Source of the DNA: Torymus aiolomorphi
Taxonomy: Eukaryota; Arthropoda; Insecta; Hymenoptera; Torymidae
Direction: 5' to 3'
DNA: 64,000 nt
Assembly: GCA_036365515.1 (NCBI GenBank)
Contig: CM070873.1
Coordinates: forward strand, 219,922,376 to 219,986,375
Below the pieces are notes generated by a model. The model was not told the origin of the DNA, ran no database searches, and worked only from the letters and a program-made list of their open reading frames with translations. Below are positions 9,820 through 22,875 of the stretch, in pieces. Position numbers and translations under genes: made by a program. Each line of letters starts with the position of its first letter. Position 1 is the stretch's first letter.

Positions 9820-12500
9820 TACATATTATAAACCACATTTGGATAACCGTCATTCCCATCACCCATAGTTGTCTTAAATTTTTCCCCATTGAAAATTGCT
9901 AACGAAACCTCCTAGGATTATGCTTATACTTTTATAGGAGTTGATGTGTGTTATGTGTACTATTTCTCTACACATGAATTACTAAGAATTTATGTTGATA
10001 AAAGATTAAGCTTTTTATTAGATTTGTGCCATATATTTAGGTCTGTACGAGAGGCTGTACATATACAATCATTATTTTTTCAGATTATTCTCTATCAAAA
10101 AAGATGAAAATGGACAATTAAGGCGACGATAGCGATAACCGCATCTTTTATGACGCGACTACGTCGACGCTACCGATAGCGACACGACGGCATTCGCGCA
10201 GACCCAAGGGTATTTTGTCTTCGAGCGGATCTATAGGGAAAAAGCAGGCGCGCCTGTATGGTGCGATAGCGCGTGCAGGAGGTATTGGTTAGAGCGACCA
10301 CTGGGGAGACACTCTATATTATCCGCAAACATTCACTGACAGCTATTAGACACACAATTCAAGAGTGTTGACGCGAGAGCTCGGCTGTTAGCGCCTGTCT
10401 CCAAGCCTATAAAAGTTGTCACCTCGAACACACCGTGGCTCACGCTGCTGAAGGACCGGAGCTGCTCGGCTCCTTCCTGCCAGGGGCCGCCGCTATGGAG
10501 ATGTAAATGCAGGCCAAGCGGACGCTTCGCACGTTAAGCATCTGTGTACAGCATATATTTGCGTAAATATACAGACGCTGACGGAGATCCTCGTGACCGA
10601 TGGTACACACATATTTTCTGAATGGCTTTAGCTGGCTCTCTTTGTTTTGCCGAAATATGAAGAATATGCAGTTTCGTTGTACACACAGGTTGGTTAGTTA
10701 TAGAAGGTGCCAAATTGATAAAAAGTCTTTTAAGAAATACGTTGCAGCGAAAATAATAGCCAAGAAACATAAGAAACTCAGAAAATAAAAGTTTAGATAA
10801 TTTGAATTGTAAAAATATTATAAAATAAGACTGAATGTGCAAGTATAATAATCACAGAAATAAATATGTAATTACTCTACATATACGTAACCAGGAAAAG
10901 TTTTAGAGCTTTTCTAACCAATGCACTGAGAACGTAAAACTTAATGGACCTGTTTTTGCACTCCACTATCGCATGGAAACACTTTGCCAAGTTATAGATC
11001 TTCTAAACTTATATAGTTAATTATAAGTTAAGGGTAAAGCAAAAAGTTAATAGTCTGGTGTAAATAAGAGAGGATTTATGACAAAATTAAACTTAATTCT
11101 GATCAAAAATTTTATATTTAACAATTTTATATTTATTAAAATGTCTGAGAAAAAGAACTTTTTGTTTATAAAAAAACTAATTGAATATTTTTTAATCTAT
11201 TAAATTAAGTAAAATCTATAAAATAAATAATGTGGTGAATACGTAAACGGTAAATAATTAAATCTGATAAATTTATGTAAATGTAATTATTTTCTAATGA
11301 GTTTACATTAATTGACAAAGTAAATAACTATATAATTACTCTTCAATACAAGTCAGAAATGAGCAAAATCATAGTAAATTTTAAGTGAATTATAGAAGAC
11401 TCTTAGACAAATTAATCTCATTATATATTTATTGAAATAGCATTAGCATAGGTACTTCCATTTTCGTAATTTAACTCTTGTATTTTGTTTGCTTTTCATA
11501 ACGCTTAATTCAATCACGATGTAAACTCTAGGGCAAACGAGCCGCGTTACCTAGCAGATTTGCACATCCATCAATTACACTTTGACGCTGATTACCTCGC
11601 AAGAAAAATTGAGAGAAGGAAAGTGATTTCAATCTGGTACTTTATCGGATGTATTTTGTTGTTGCATCGTCCACTTTTTATATTATTTTGCTGTACAATT
11701 TAATTATTTAAAACAAATTTTACTCCTTTTTAAAAGCTATTTAGGAAATAAAAACTTGTCAAGTAGAAGTCTCGGGTTTAAGGAGGTTCGATACCAAAAT
11801 GAATAATATAAAATTATTCAAAAAATTTAATATGTTGTTTTTTGATTGATTTTCTATAAGTGTGGGGATTTTCAGATTGTTTGTCAACTCGGTTATGAAA
11901 TTATTGAACTTCAAAGTTCAACTCTTATACACGGGTTCTTATGGAAGTACCTTTGCTGAAACACAAAACACTTAGGATGCGATTCTTTACAAAATATAAG
12001 AATGATCCAAAAAACTATTCGCAATATAACAAATATACAGGAGAATGTTTGTACGAAGTCGATTCGTACGTTTATAGACCTCGCTTCTGAGTACTGCGGC
12101 AAAACGTAAACAAACGATCGAGTTCGTTGGCTGCGAGAGGGGGTGCGCGGTGAGCGGAGCGGCGCGCGCGGTGCGAGGGGAAACCTTCCTCCTTCCCCGT
12201 ACGCTGAGTGGATCTATCCTCCTTCACTGTATAAATTTTACTTTTTCCCTTAATTTACACTACAAGATAGTGAATTGTACTTCTTAATCTCGACCTCAAG
12301 ATTAATGAGTAGTGTCCAATTACCAAGTAGCCAATTACCTAATCCGTTCACTGCAATTTAAGAAAAGAAAGTTCTTTAATTCCCTATTGCTTATTAACTG
12401 ACGTTGACTCTTCATTACTTTATGCTGTATGATTACACATCGTCGAATTTGTATTGCAATAAAATTTTGGGAAAGGAGAAAAGGAAAGAAGGGGAAATAA
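9820..12500. other. Intergenic; CpG-rich block 10110-10560
   Basis: Bases 10110-10560 are CpG-rich with a TATA-like site; the downstream part to about 12100 is AT-rich and featureless. A short GC-rich island lies at 12105-12200. Open frames here are short and overlap on both strands. No gene is supported. Confidence 0.4.
10408..10415 (+). promoter_or_regulatory. TATA-like box in a CpG-rich block
   Basis: TATAAAAG lies in GC-rich flanks (CAAGCC upstream), which makes it stand out from background AT content. GC-rich sequence follows, and the first ATG (10495) opens only a three-codon frame ending TAA. A core promoter is possible but unproven. Confidence 0.3.
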
Positions 12501-12872
12501 AAGAGGTCAGAAGAGGTAGTACTCGCATATTCGCCTGATTCGTCGCGTTCTCGATGCCGCTCTCGTGACCCTTCCTACAGTACTTCGTTTTCGTGGCGCT
12601 CATCGTCCAGATCCAGCAGTTTGGAACGGCCTCTGTACCTATACATCGCTCTCGGAAATACGACCGATTATCGAGAGGTTCAGGACGTCGAAACAGGCAG
12701 ATTCATGAGAGTCGCCACTACAACCGGCATAGAGATGACAATGCGTGTTACCGATGGGGAACGCCGTCGTATAACCCTAGCAAATCTTGTTTATACGAGG
12801 GTGGATGGACACAATATAAAGAGATGCGCGTCAGACGATCTCAATAATAAAAGTAAGGTGTGTTACTGCTGA
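12501..12872 (+). other. Unrecognised open frame of about 123 codons
   Basis: A frame open from a TAA at 12498 to a TGA after VCYC (12872) reads first as a serine/arginine-rich stretch (SSRSRCRSRDPSYSTSFSW), then as a more ordinary sequence (LYIALGNTTDYREVQDVETG, ITLANLVYTRVDGHNIKRC). There is no ATG near its start, so it would need to be an internal exon or a relic. A second frame overlaps it. I do not recognise the protein. It could be a decayed retroelement or gene exon, or chance in a GC-rich island. Confidence 0.22.
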
Positions 12873-12998
12873 AATCAATGACTTAAATAAGAACACGAGC
12901 AAATCTTTTTAAAAGATATTTGATTCCGGTGAATTGCAAATTTTTAAAAACTCGCTAATTAAATCTTGAGATTAAAAATATTTAAACCAGTTGGTCGC

Positions 12999-13082
12999 TT
13001 AATCCTTAGAGGGCCGTGCTGATCTCTGCCGCCGTTATTCGTGGCCATACTAAAGTAGTCCGAGCAGTCCTCTAAGGGTTAA
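12999..13082. mobile_element. Minimal TTAA-flanked MITE (piggyBac-like)
   Basis: An 84-bp unit is bounded by TTAA on both sides, with inverted ends TCCTTAGAGGGCCGTGCTGA and the complement of CCCTTAGAGGACTGCTCGGA. TTAA targets plus CCCTT-type ends are typical of piggyBac-like MITEs. Only about 30 bp lies between the arms. Confidence 0.6.
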
Positions 13083-15261
13083 ACAGGATAGTTATAATCA
13101 AACCAGATACCAGCAACTTGTAGCAGCAATATCTACTCTCGGTACCATTCTGCCAGTTGTTTTAAAGGAAAACATGGGAATTCGTTCTTTATTACTTCAA
13201 TAAGATAGGATAGATGACGAGTAAGGCTATTCACAGACTTGTTTCATAAATTTTTTGTAATAAAACGTTCTTTTATCTGGAAAATTTTTGGGAAGAATTT
13301 AACACTTCAATATAATAATAGAAGAAGACGATGCCCCGTAATTCTGAAAAATGGGTACCGATACTTTGCGAGTACAATTATGCCGAAGTGAATGTCTGAC
13401 CATACTTAATCGTTTTCTACTTCAACGTCAAGTATTTTATTTTACCACTATAGTTTTCAAAATTAAGTATACATTACACTACTTTTATTTTTTAATTACG
13501 GAACGATTAACATTTCAAATATATTAAATATTATAATAGCTTTTAAAAAGTTTTTTTTTCTCTTTTGAATTATGTTACACTCTTACTAAACACTACTTTT
13601 CTGCTTCTGTAAGTATGAGAGATAACTTTTCAAATTTAAATGTTACTTATATATTTTTAGCATTTCTAAAGGATTTGTTAAAATGTTTAGAATAATTTAC
13701 AATAACGAACATATATACCTATACATTTCTTATTGCTAAAGCTTCAAAGGATAATAATTGTATTAAGCAGTAAATAAATTCCACATCAATTATAAACTAA
13801 AATAAAGTACTTGACACAAAGTTTATAATTCGTTCTGTAACTCATCTCTCCAAACTGCTCTCGTCTATCTCGCTGTCCGTTCTCGTACTCTGCATAGAGG
13901 CGCGCGCTCATGCAGCTTTCAAAATTCCGACAAGCCAAACACACGCTCATATCCCTTATCGCAACCTCCTGCTCTCTCGCTCCTTCTCTCCCTACGGCCA
14001 CGTAGCCTCGGCCATCATCGATGACCCCGAGCCGGGTTCTATATCGAGTCGTTAATTCTTGAAGAGCCCGCTGGAGCTGCAGGAATTTTCGAAAGCAGCG
14101 AGCGCACGCGTGGCGCCTGCTGTTTAGGCCTAGAATTTGCTACGAAGGGCTCAAAAGTGTTCATCATTAGCGAAAGAAAATTTCACAAAGAAGTATCTAA
14201 CCTAACTCCTCCTACCGAACGGTTATAACAGATTTTTTCTCTCAGTGTAAATTAAAATTTTTATAATCTCTTTTATTTAAACTATATATATTTTTTTTTT
14301 ATTTTTTATTTGACTATATAATATTACCACTCATGAATGTGATTATACTTATCATTAGATTTACACACATCTTCAACAGTGATTTTATAAACAAGCATCA
14401 ACTTAAACATTAAATATCAAAATTTGGAAAAATAACTGTAACATATATAAATCTTGATTTTCTATGATCCTATATGAAGTATAAATCTTATTATATAGGT
14501 ATCTACGCTACAAGCTAATAAATCTTTCACAGCTTTTTTAAGCTGATGGCCCACGATAAAATGTGATATAAGACGGCACACATAATTTTAATATTATTTT
14601 CTATACATGTCATAGCCAATTTTTTTTGTGTCATAACATAATAATGATAAATCATAGTTCTTGATATTATAGCGATTCCAATTCTTTTGATTTATCTTGG
14701 AAATTCATGAATCTTTTTCAGTGTCTAGTTAAAAAAAAGCTTACTCGCTAATTCTTTAATAATGTTTAATATAAGAGAACTCTATATTGAAATCGGCCAC
14801 GTACCTCACTCGAAAAATAAATACATTACAACAATATTTTTGAATTTAACTACTATGCTAAATTGTAATTTTACTTGTTATTTTTGCACTTTAAATAATT
14901 CTTTGTGTTTCTTTGCTTTGACGTTCTCTATTTAAATTCCGAATACCAATATATGCGATTGCAAATATTAAAAAATTTAGTTCTTTTACGTTAGAACGCA
15001 TTCAAACTATTCTAAGAATTGAAATTTCATCCAGAATTAATCTGCGTATAATAGAAAAAAAAATTATTTAATATTCATTGACAAGGGTTATTGTAATCAA
15101 ATATCTTTTTGATTAATTGTGTGGATATTTAATAGAATTCCATTTTTATTATTGTCAACTATCACTTTAAATGAAATCTTATAATTATTACAGAAGGAGA
15201 CTTTTTGAACTGTCTTTTGCGCTAGTACATAACGCGAATTTTGAAGTTTCTTTATGTAAAA
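13083..15261. other. Intergenic; CpG-rich block 13840-14160
   Basis: AT-rich apart from 13840-14160, which is CpG-rich and open on the minus strand for 71 codons without a recognisable product. No gene is supported. Confidence 0.4.
14231..14249. repeat. Solitary TIR end of the CACTGAGAG family
   Basis: The sequence ends TTTTTTCTCTCAGTGTA, the complement of the TACACTGAGAG end seen at 40130 and 53422. No partner end was found to the left, so it is a truncated or degraded relative. Confidence 0.45.
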
Positions 15262-15552
15262 GTAATTAATATAAATAAAAGGATAGCGATTTGCGTCTTA
15301 AACAAATTCACTTGCCCTGCGTAATGCTGTAATACATCATTCTACAAAGTTTCGAGGCAAAAAAACGACGACACCTTTGTTTATTTTTGGAACGAAATTC
15401 GGTTAATGTTCGTTAATTTTCGTTCCAAAAATAAACAAAGGTGTCGTCGTTTTTTTGTCTCAAAACTTCGTAAAAGTATGTATTAGAGGATTACGCAGGG
15501 CAAGTGAATTTGTTTAAGACGCAAATCGCTATCCTTTTATTTATATTAATTA
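15262..15552. mobile_element. Foldback element related to the 7361 family (copy 3)
   Basis: A long inverted repeat has arms containing AAATAAAAGGATAGCGATTT, CACTTGCCCTGCGTAAT and AAACAAAGGTGTCGTCG with its complement. The word TTGCCCTGCG.AAT is shared with the elements at 7361 and 20136, but the inner core is different. The weakly similar flank to about 15620 (GATAAAACAGGGCTAGTGG) suggests the true ends lie further out. Confidence 0.7.
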
Positions 15553-15761
15553 TTTTGACATTTTTAATTATTCCGCCGATAAAACAGGGCTAGTGGTAAA
15601 GTAGGACTATAACACCACCATAAATTTAATTATAAATAAAACTACAAAAATCCGCCTTTTAAGACACTTTCAGTCAAACACACACTTTCATCACTCTCTC
15701 GAATATAAGTATACGTGTATTTAAGTTTTAAATACATATAAGGGAGTGAATGGTGGATAAG

Positions 15762-15888
15762 TACTCTCTAAATTCTAATCAGTATAATTCACTGAAAAAT
15801 TGTATACCAAATCAACTGAAATTCGAGTTGATTTGGTATAGTTATAACTGATTTTCAGTCAATTTCACCTATTCAAATTTAGAGAGTA
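15762..15888. mobile_element. Small foldback with TACTCTCTAAATT ends
   Basis: Inverted ends TACTCTCTAAATT/AATTTAGAGAGTA enclose an inner palindrome (ATACCAAATCAACT and its complement). The border TA may be the target duplication. The element at 23724 has the same ends. Confidence 0.7.
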
Positions 15889-18800
15889 TTTGATAATTTA
15901 CTTGTATTTTACTTTACTCTACATGCATACCTTCTGTGATTAATTTTATTATTTGACTGGTAAATACTGTAATAACTGTATTGGTTACGATTTTTATTGT
16001 TTGCACTGAGATATTCTAACTTTAATTTACTCAAACCTGACTATGATATCATGATTGGTGCTGTGTACCTATATGATATATTAATTGTAAGGTTTTATCA
16101 ACTGCAGTATTAGTTTCAAGACTTCTATTTCAAACCGATATCATAATTTTTTCAGTTACATATTATTAATTATATTTGTAATGTTTTTTGTGAGACGGAG
16201 ATAGTATCTATCAGTCTATTTATATGTTTAGCCTTGATCACTTCTAAAAATTCCAAATTTCTGTATTATGCAAAGCCATAAGCTAATACCTACCGCCAAC
16301 CCATCTCGTCTTCACTCTAAAAGCAGATTTACGCGAAGGTGGGTGATAAGAATTATCGATCGCGGCCTTTTACAGGTTGGCCTCGAGGCCGAAATTAAAG
16401 CATCACAGCGTGGACGCATGGGCACACTGTGCGTTCAAATTTTCCTCGGCTTTCAATCGAATCGAAACGTTTCACTCTTGTATTCCCAGGGGCGGTGACA
16501 TCGCGGAACAAACAAAACGAATTCCACGGCAGCTCTCGCGAATTGTCACCGGAGACGCGGGAACTCCCCCTCTAACTTCTCCCCGCACAATTTACGGCCC
16601 GTCAAACTTGTTTCCCAGTCCGTTATGCGGCGCGACGTCGAGATGGACACTGGAATTTCGAGTGGGAGGACTAAGTGACATGATTTTACAATGTTTTTTT
16701 ACGTAATTGCGATGGGATGAGGCACGAATTCTTTGAGGGATGATTGTTTGTGTTTTTTTTACGACTAATTAGGAATTGTTTTTTAATAGATCGTAGAATT
16801 ATAATTTTTTGTAAAATTGTACAATATTTATTAAATTGAGAAGCATGAGATGAGAGTGGCCTGAATTTTTATTTCAAATTATAGAACTATCAATTTCTTT
16901 ACAAAGAAATGGTGCATTTATTCTTTAATAAAAATATACAATTTGTAAAAAAATTTTTTTTTAAAACGACTATTAGAAATTTAAGCTTTATATTAAAAGA
17001 TTGTATTCTAAAATAACATTTTCAATTATAGACAATTGTTAATAACTATGTTAGTAACTTTAATCTATGTAATCTGAGGTTGTACTACTCTTTAATTAAA
17101 TGAAAGGCATTTTTATACGTTTTGAAATATTAATAATACAGGATTATGGTAACTGAAATAAGTAACTAAATAACTGGGTTACTTAAAGTGAAGAATTATT
17201 ATTGTCATAATTTAGTCATCGTATGTGGTTTATTTATAGTAGCTACTAAATCTAAATTGGTAAATTCAACATCATGAATATACTTGTATATTATATTTAA
17301 GCTTGATTAGCTTCATAACGATTACAATAATATGAAATTTAAATAATTGCCATAAATGTACGTAGTTACGTTTAACGCATAGTTGAAATCGCAACTTATT
17401 TTATACATAACATTTGTATTTGATCGTAGAACTCGAACATTAGCAATGTTCAGTACCTTGTATTTACATTAAAAATCAAAATTATTTGGGTTTCAAAAAA
17501 AAAAAGAAAAGAAAAAGGATTATTTGGGTATGCATGACAGATAGAATATTAATATAATAGATATATGAAAAGATGATCTTCTCAAAATGAACAGCATAGA
17601 TCAATAAAAAAATAAAGAATACAATTTTTTAAGTCCAGCATCGTTTATCATTCTCTTGCTCCACTAATACTTATAATTAAATGTCTGAAAAAGATAACTT
17701 ACCACAGAAATCCAAATGGTAGAGTAGTAATCCATTAAAGGTACTTCTAGAGAGAAATTTCCTTCAGAGACCTATAAAGAAACGTTACTTCATTACGAAA
17801 CATAATAATATAAAAAATTGCAAATTTATTAAAATGTTTATTAAATTGGATGATTCGTAAATAACTAATCATAAAATTAAAAATAATAATAATGCATAAA
17901 ATTTAATTAATTATTATTATTATTATTATTTAATTAATTATTTTATTTAATTACAATGTACAAACCCATTTATATAAAACATACTTTTTTAGATGTGCAC
18001 TTTCTCTTAAAAATTTAATTAATAACACTTTCTCTTATAAAGTTCAGTAGTAAGCCATTATCCCAATATCAAAGTAAACCGCTACGAATTGTATAAGAGT
18101 GTTTTCTCAAAGAAACAATGAATTCCAGTTTTACTTTGAACATTTTTAAATAAAGTCTCGATGTGTTGGCTCTATTAATGTATATTTTCTTGTAACTTTA
18201 TATGTATAGAATTGGTCAGTATTTTAACCCGTAAAGTTCTAAATGGCCTATAAGGTATTTTTTCGTGCTTTTTTCTAATCTGTAGCTGCTTTATCCCTAG
18301 CCCTATTCAATTGTATGCGCGGCCGGCCGGCTGCTATAGATCGAAGGGGGGTCCCGCTGCATTCCCTTGGATTTTGGAGGCAGCAGCCGGGAGAAGTGAC
18401 GCACTACCGTATCAGCCTATGCGAGACAGCGCGATTCGGGGTGTCGGGCATTGCGAAACGAAGGAAACGCTTAGTTGAACGTGGTACCTTGGTGACGCTC
18501 TTTTGAGTACGAGATTGTTTTCATGTGAAACCATATTTCCGTGTATAAAGGATATGTATTTGCGTGTGCGTCTGTGCATGCGTGCGTGCGTGTGTGTACA
18601 TGTGTGTGTGTGTGTGCGTCTGTGCGTGCGTGCGTGTGTGTGTGTGTGTGTGTGCGCGCTCGCGTGTGTGTGTGTGTGTGTTCTACTGATGCTACGCTAC
18701 ATAGCTGTATCCACTAGATCCAAAAATGTCACCGTTTAATGACTTTCTATTTGAGAAAGCAATAATTGTGATACTATATGAACGATATTTCTAGTGAATT

Positions 18801-19186
18801 TCCTTTGTTGAAATATTACTAATTTTTAACATTAAAAATTAATAAAAGAGAACAACAAATACATTTTCACAAAGTAAAGAGTCAATGTATTGGTGAGTGG
18901 TTTTTGTATTGTTAAAAATAATTTCGTTTTTACGATAAAATTGATTAAAAAAATAATTTTTTAATTTCTTGAATTCAATTTTTTAATTTAAAAATATATT
19001 TAATATTTCTCAATTTTGTATGTATGAATGATTCTACAGCGATCTAATTTTAATATTGTAAAATCGAATGTAATGGTCAATGCTGTCTTTTGGTGTATTC
19101 TACAAAACTATTTAATATTCTTCATTCTCAGTCCCGGACAGAAATGAATACACTATTTGTTTGAATCTATGTACTTTGTCAAACCG
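15889..19186. other. Intergenic; CpG-rich blocks 16260-16700 and 18310-18500
   Basis: The GC-richer block at 16260-16700 has a 109-codon open frame overlapped by another, with no recognisable domain. The rest is AT-rich, including an ATT-type simple tract near 17880-17950. No gene is supported. Confidence 0.4.
18561..18681. repeat. GT/CG-rich simple repeat
   Basis: An interrupted tract of GTGTGT and GTGCGT words. Open frames across it (alternating Cys-Val) are artefacts of the repeat. Confidence 0.9.
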
Positions 19187-19356
19187 TCGGAGAATTTTGA
19201 AGACAGATTCGGAGAACAATAAAGTTTACATTAATTCGAAAATGGATACAATTTTGAAAACTTAAAAAAAAAAATTTAGATTCAGCAGCAAATTCGTCTT
19301 TTTTTAAATAAATGTAAATTTTTTTGCTCTCCGAGTCTGTCTTTAAAATTCTCCGA
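19187..19356. mobile_element. Small foldback element beside a CA array
   Basis: Inverted ends TCGGAGAATTTTGAAGACAG and the complement ending CTTTAAAATTCTCCGA enclose a second pair of arms (TCGGAGAACAATAAAGTTTA and its diverged complement). The size is 170 bp with no coding. It ends 10 bp before the long CA array. Confidence 0.7.
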
Positions 19357-19365
19357 GGGCTTGTC

Positions 19366-19542
<177 letters not shown>

Positions 19543-20037
19543 GCACATGAGACGAACGAAAAACAACGTGACTCGGGAGCGCGCAAAAAATATTTCCCTT
19601 GCCCTCATTCCCTCATATTTGTTATGTGTAGACTTTACATGGTTAGCAATTGTAAGATCGCTACTGTTACGAATTTACCTAAATTTTGAAGATTCGCTTA
19701 TTTTTTTATTTAAAAAAGAAAACTGTAAACTGTAACTTTAAACTGTATATGACGAAATATCAAACAAAAACTACAATGACGGCGTCTATAAAATAGCCAA
19801 AAAATTTTTTCAAGACAAACCTTTCGCAAGTAATTTTTCTTATTCTTTTATGAACAATTGAGAATGCTACAGTTTTATGATACAGTTTTTTGGCAAAAAC
19901 CTTATTTAAAAAGAAAATACTGATAAGTAACCCTAATTCATTTCGTTATGTTAGTTAAAAGGTGAGCGTAAAATATGTTAGTAGATTTTTTCGAAATTCA
20001 TCATATGTGTAATGTAACTAATATAGATACGTCTAAA

Positions 20038-20043
<6 letters not shown>

Positions 20044-20135
<92 letters not shown>
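20044..20135. repeat. (CA)n(TA)n microsatellite
   Basis: About 70 bp of CA followed by about 20 bp of TA. It sits exactly where the outer left arm of the adjacent foldback element should be. Confidence 0.97.
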
Positions 20136-20451
20136 CAAATTTCGATTTATAAGGAGATAGTTACCCTGCGCAATGTAATAATCTACCATCCTACGCCGTT
20201 TTGAGCCCAAATACCAACGGCATCCTAATATATTTTTCCAACGAAATTTCGGTTATTTTTGTCGAAAAATTGTTTGGGGTCTTGACTTTTGGGCCATTGA
20301 CTTTTGGGGTCAAAACTGTGTAGGATGGTAGATTATTACATTGCGCAGGGCGACTATCTCCTTATAAGACGTAATTCGATATATTTATTTTGATAATATA
20401 GAATTTACCGTGTTCTGTCAGTAAAACAAAGTACAGGATACATCCCCTTAA
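20136..20451. mobile_element. Left-truncated copy of the 7361 foldback (copy 2)
   Basis: It shares GAGATAGTTACCCTGCGCAA, ATGTAATAATCTACCATCC and the right arm (ATATATTTATTTTGATAATA, GTAAAACAAAGTACAGG) with the element at 7361, ending CCCCTTAA (TTAA at 20448-20451). The outer left arm is missing and replaced by the CA/TA array. The core differs by several changes, so it is an older copy. Confidence 0.8.
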
Positions 20452-22300
20452 TATTGTGTGAAATCTTTCGATAAATCATGATAGATGCATATGATAATAT
20501 TACATAATTCAAAAATCAATTCAAATAAATCAATATGAATAAATTGAATTATTCGATAACGCGACAAGATTTTACGGAAAAAGTATCTTGTCCAAGAGGA
20601 AATCTCAAACCTTTTAACCGCAAAGGTGCAGTTTCTGAACTATATTTCTCCAGAAAGAGCGGAAAACTTTGCCACATCCCCCCGACATATTTTACATTTA
20701 TGGAAGCGACCCGCATCCAAATAAGGCTATCGATGCGGCAATTTTTCATTTGAAAATGTGGCTTCTTGAGCCGCCAAAGAAAATCTTTCTCCGTCGTGTT
20801 CACAGACGCTTACTAATCAAAGACGACGTATTCATAATTCTGCGGGCGTGCATATGTAATCTGCCGCGCGTCGCTCCCGTGAAGTCATAGCAGCCTAGCG
20901 TGCTTGCATATATGTATATAGAGGAGGGGAAGACTGAAATATGGACTGCAAGGTGGTCCATGCAGGTATATAGTAGAGTCGTTAGTCGATAAGCCAGCCA
21001 AGTCGATCACGTGCCGGTGCCTCTCCTTTGCCTCTATTTAGCGCGAGATAAATGTATATATACATTTTTATCTAAAGGAAGGAGGGAATAAGCTTGACCG
21101 CCCACGCCAGGCGTTTATATAAACGCGGCAAACGTGCACGTGCACGTATAAAGTTTATTTATTTAGTTTCAGCCAACTCTGCCCTGGCAGACCGGGTTCG
21201 CAATAAACGAGCAATATATAACTATCTAGAGAGGAATCGCGAAAGAAAACTATGCACGGAATTCGACAAGCACAATTCTCAGTTATACACCGTTTGGATA
21301 CAATTTTAAACTCTTACTTTTTGGATGTAACATTAGCCAGAATTCGATTTCATTATTTTATTAATAAATTTTTATCATAAAATTTTATACATTGCGAATC
21401 ATTTTTTTTCAGAGATTAGACTATGGATTTTACAATAAATTGTTAAATTTTGTTTACCATTGTAACAATAACATTAATTGCGCTTTAGATAGTTGTTAGT
21501 AATAAATAAATTTAATAAAGTACAACTATGAGAATTTGAGAATTACTTCAATAGATGTAATGTAATGTTAGATATATTTTGTATTCAATACATAAAAATC
21601 AATGCGGAACATAAAAAAATTCGGAAAATGAAATGAAGATGAATATTTCATGTTCGGGATAAGGTTTTTTATCTTCTATACCTGTAGAATCAGTAATATG
21701 AAGGGACGGGATGTGATAAGATATTTCGGAATATAATTTATGGGTATGATACTAGCGATATTTTCGGAATTTCAACCGAATTTCGTAAAGTAAAATAAAT
21801 AACTTTTCCTTATTTTTTAAGACGATTTTTATTTTTTTCACTATATCAGCTTGTATTAATTATCTGTAATTTTTAAAACTTGAGATGTAACGAGTAACCA
21901 ATAATAGAATTAAAGTATCAGATAACTTAAAAATCGCAAAAAAATTACAAATAGTTTAATTTTTTTATTGTCTATCTTTATCATATAATACCCGTCGAAT
22001 ATGCTCCAAATTATTATATAACGATGCTCTACTTCTTTCCAAAACTGTAAATTAAATACTAGTGGGGTATTATTTTATAACAGTTCTATTGCGGTTATCC
22101 GTAGACCAAATTATGTCGTGAGAAAATGAATTATTGGCATTGTAAATTAACATGAGGAATCAAAACATTAATTTGAGGAGGCTACGTGTCAATGAATATT
22201 CTGACAATATTTCTATTTAAATAATAAAAAAAGAAGTATAAGGGTAAATCAAAACAAAAGTTTGAACTTTTTTCAACAACATTTTGAATATAAAGCAGTA
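20452..22300. other. Intergenic; GC-richer block 20810-21290
   Basis: Open frames of 60-84 codons overlap on both strands around 20535-20890 and none is recognisable. The remainder is AT-rich. Confidence 0.4.
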
Positions 22301-22875
22301 CCCTGGTAGAAATTTCTCTATCAGAAATGGCCAGGAAAATAATAAATAGCTAGTAAAAATAGCTAATTTCTGGATAGTAATGAAACGATTTTCCCGGTCA
22401 TATTTTCTATTTAATGGTGATAACACAACCTTAAAATGTTTTCACTTAATTTTCTCTGTAATTTGATCATGTATTTAAAAACAAATATTAAAAAAAGATA
22501 GCTAACCAAAATCTAAACACAAATTATTGGTATTTAATTCGTTTATAGTACTGTTTCAGGGGATACAAACAAAAACAATGATTTTTCCGTTTGATTCTGT
22601 CTCTTTCACTCCTCGCTATAATAATAAGTCTCTTACTAGCTATTTTCTAACTAAAAAAATTGGTTAAATTTAATATCTTTTAAATACTCATAAATAAGCT
22701 AATGTAAATCTGTGAAAAAACTTATTCTATTATTCTGTCTATTAAATGGTGAATATGATCTGAAAAATCGTTTCATCGATGGATAGAAACGGACAAAAAA
22801 AGTGTCTAGTTTTTGACAATTCTTGGGGAAATTAGCTATTTATTAGCTAAATAATGGAATCGATTTCCACCAGGG
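22301..22875 (+). mobile_element. CCCTGGT-family MITE, 575 bp (orientation 1)
   Basis: Ends are CCCTGGTAGAAATTTC and TCGATTTCCACCAGGG, flanked by TA on each side (22299-22300 and 22876-22877). The subterminal sequences (AATAAATAGCTAGTAAAAA; TTTATTAGCTAAATAATGG) form further imperfect inverted pairs. The whole body recurs in reverse at 26348-26917. Orientation is assigned arbitrarily. Confidence 0.85.

Noticed and set aside
15850..16710. Protein-coding exon at 16377-16706
   Set aside because: Two frames are open on the same strand in GC-richer DNA, and no start context, splice site or domain supports either.
17880..17960. AT-rich palindrome around TTAATTAATTATTATT
   Set aside because: Low-complexity ATT/AAT tract; the apparent symmetry is expected from its composition.
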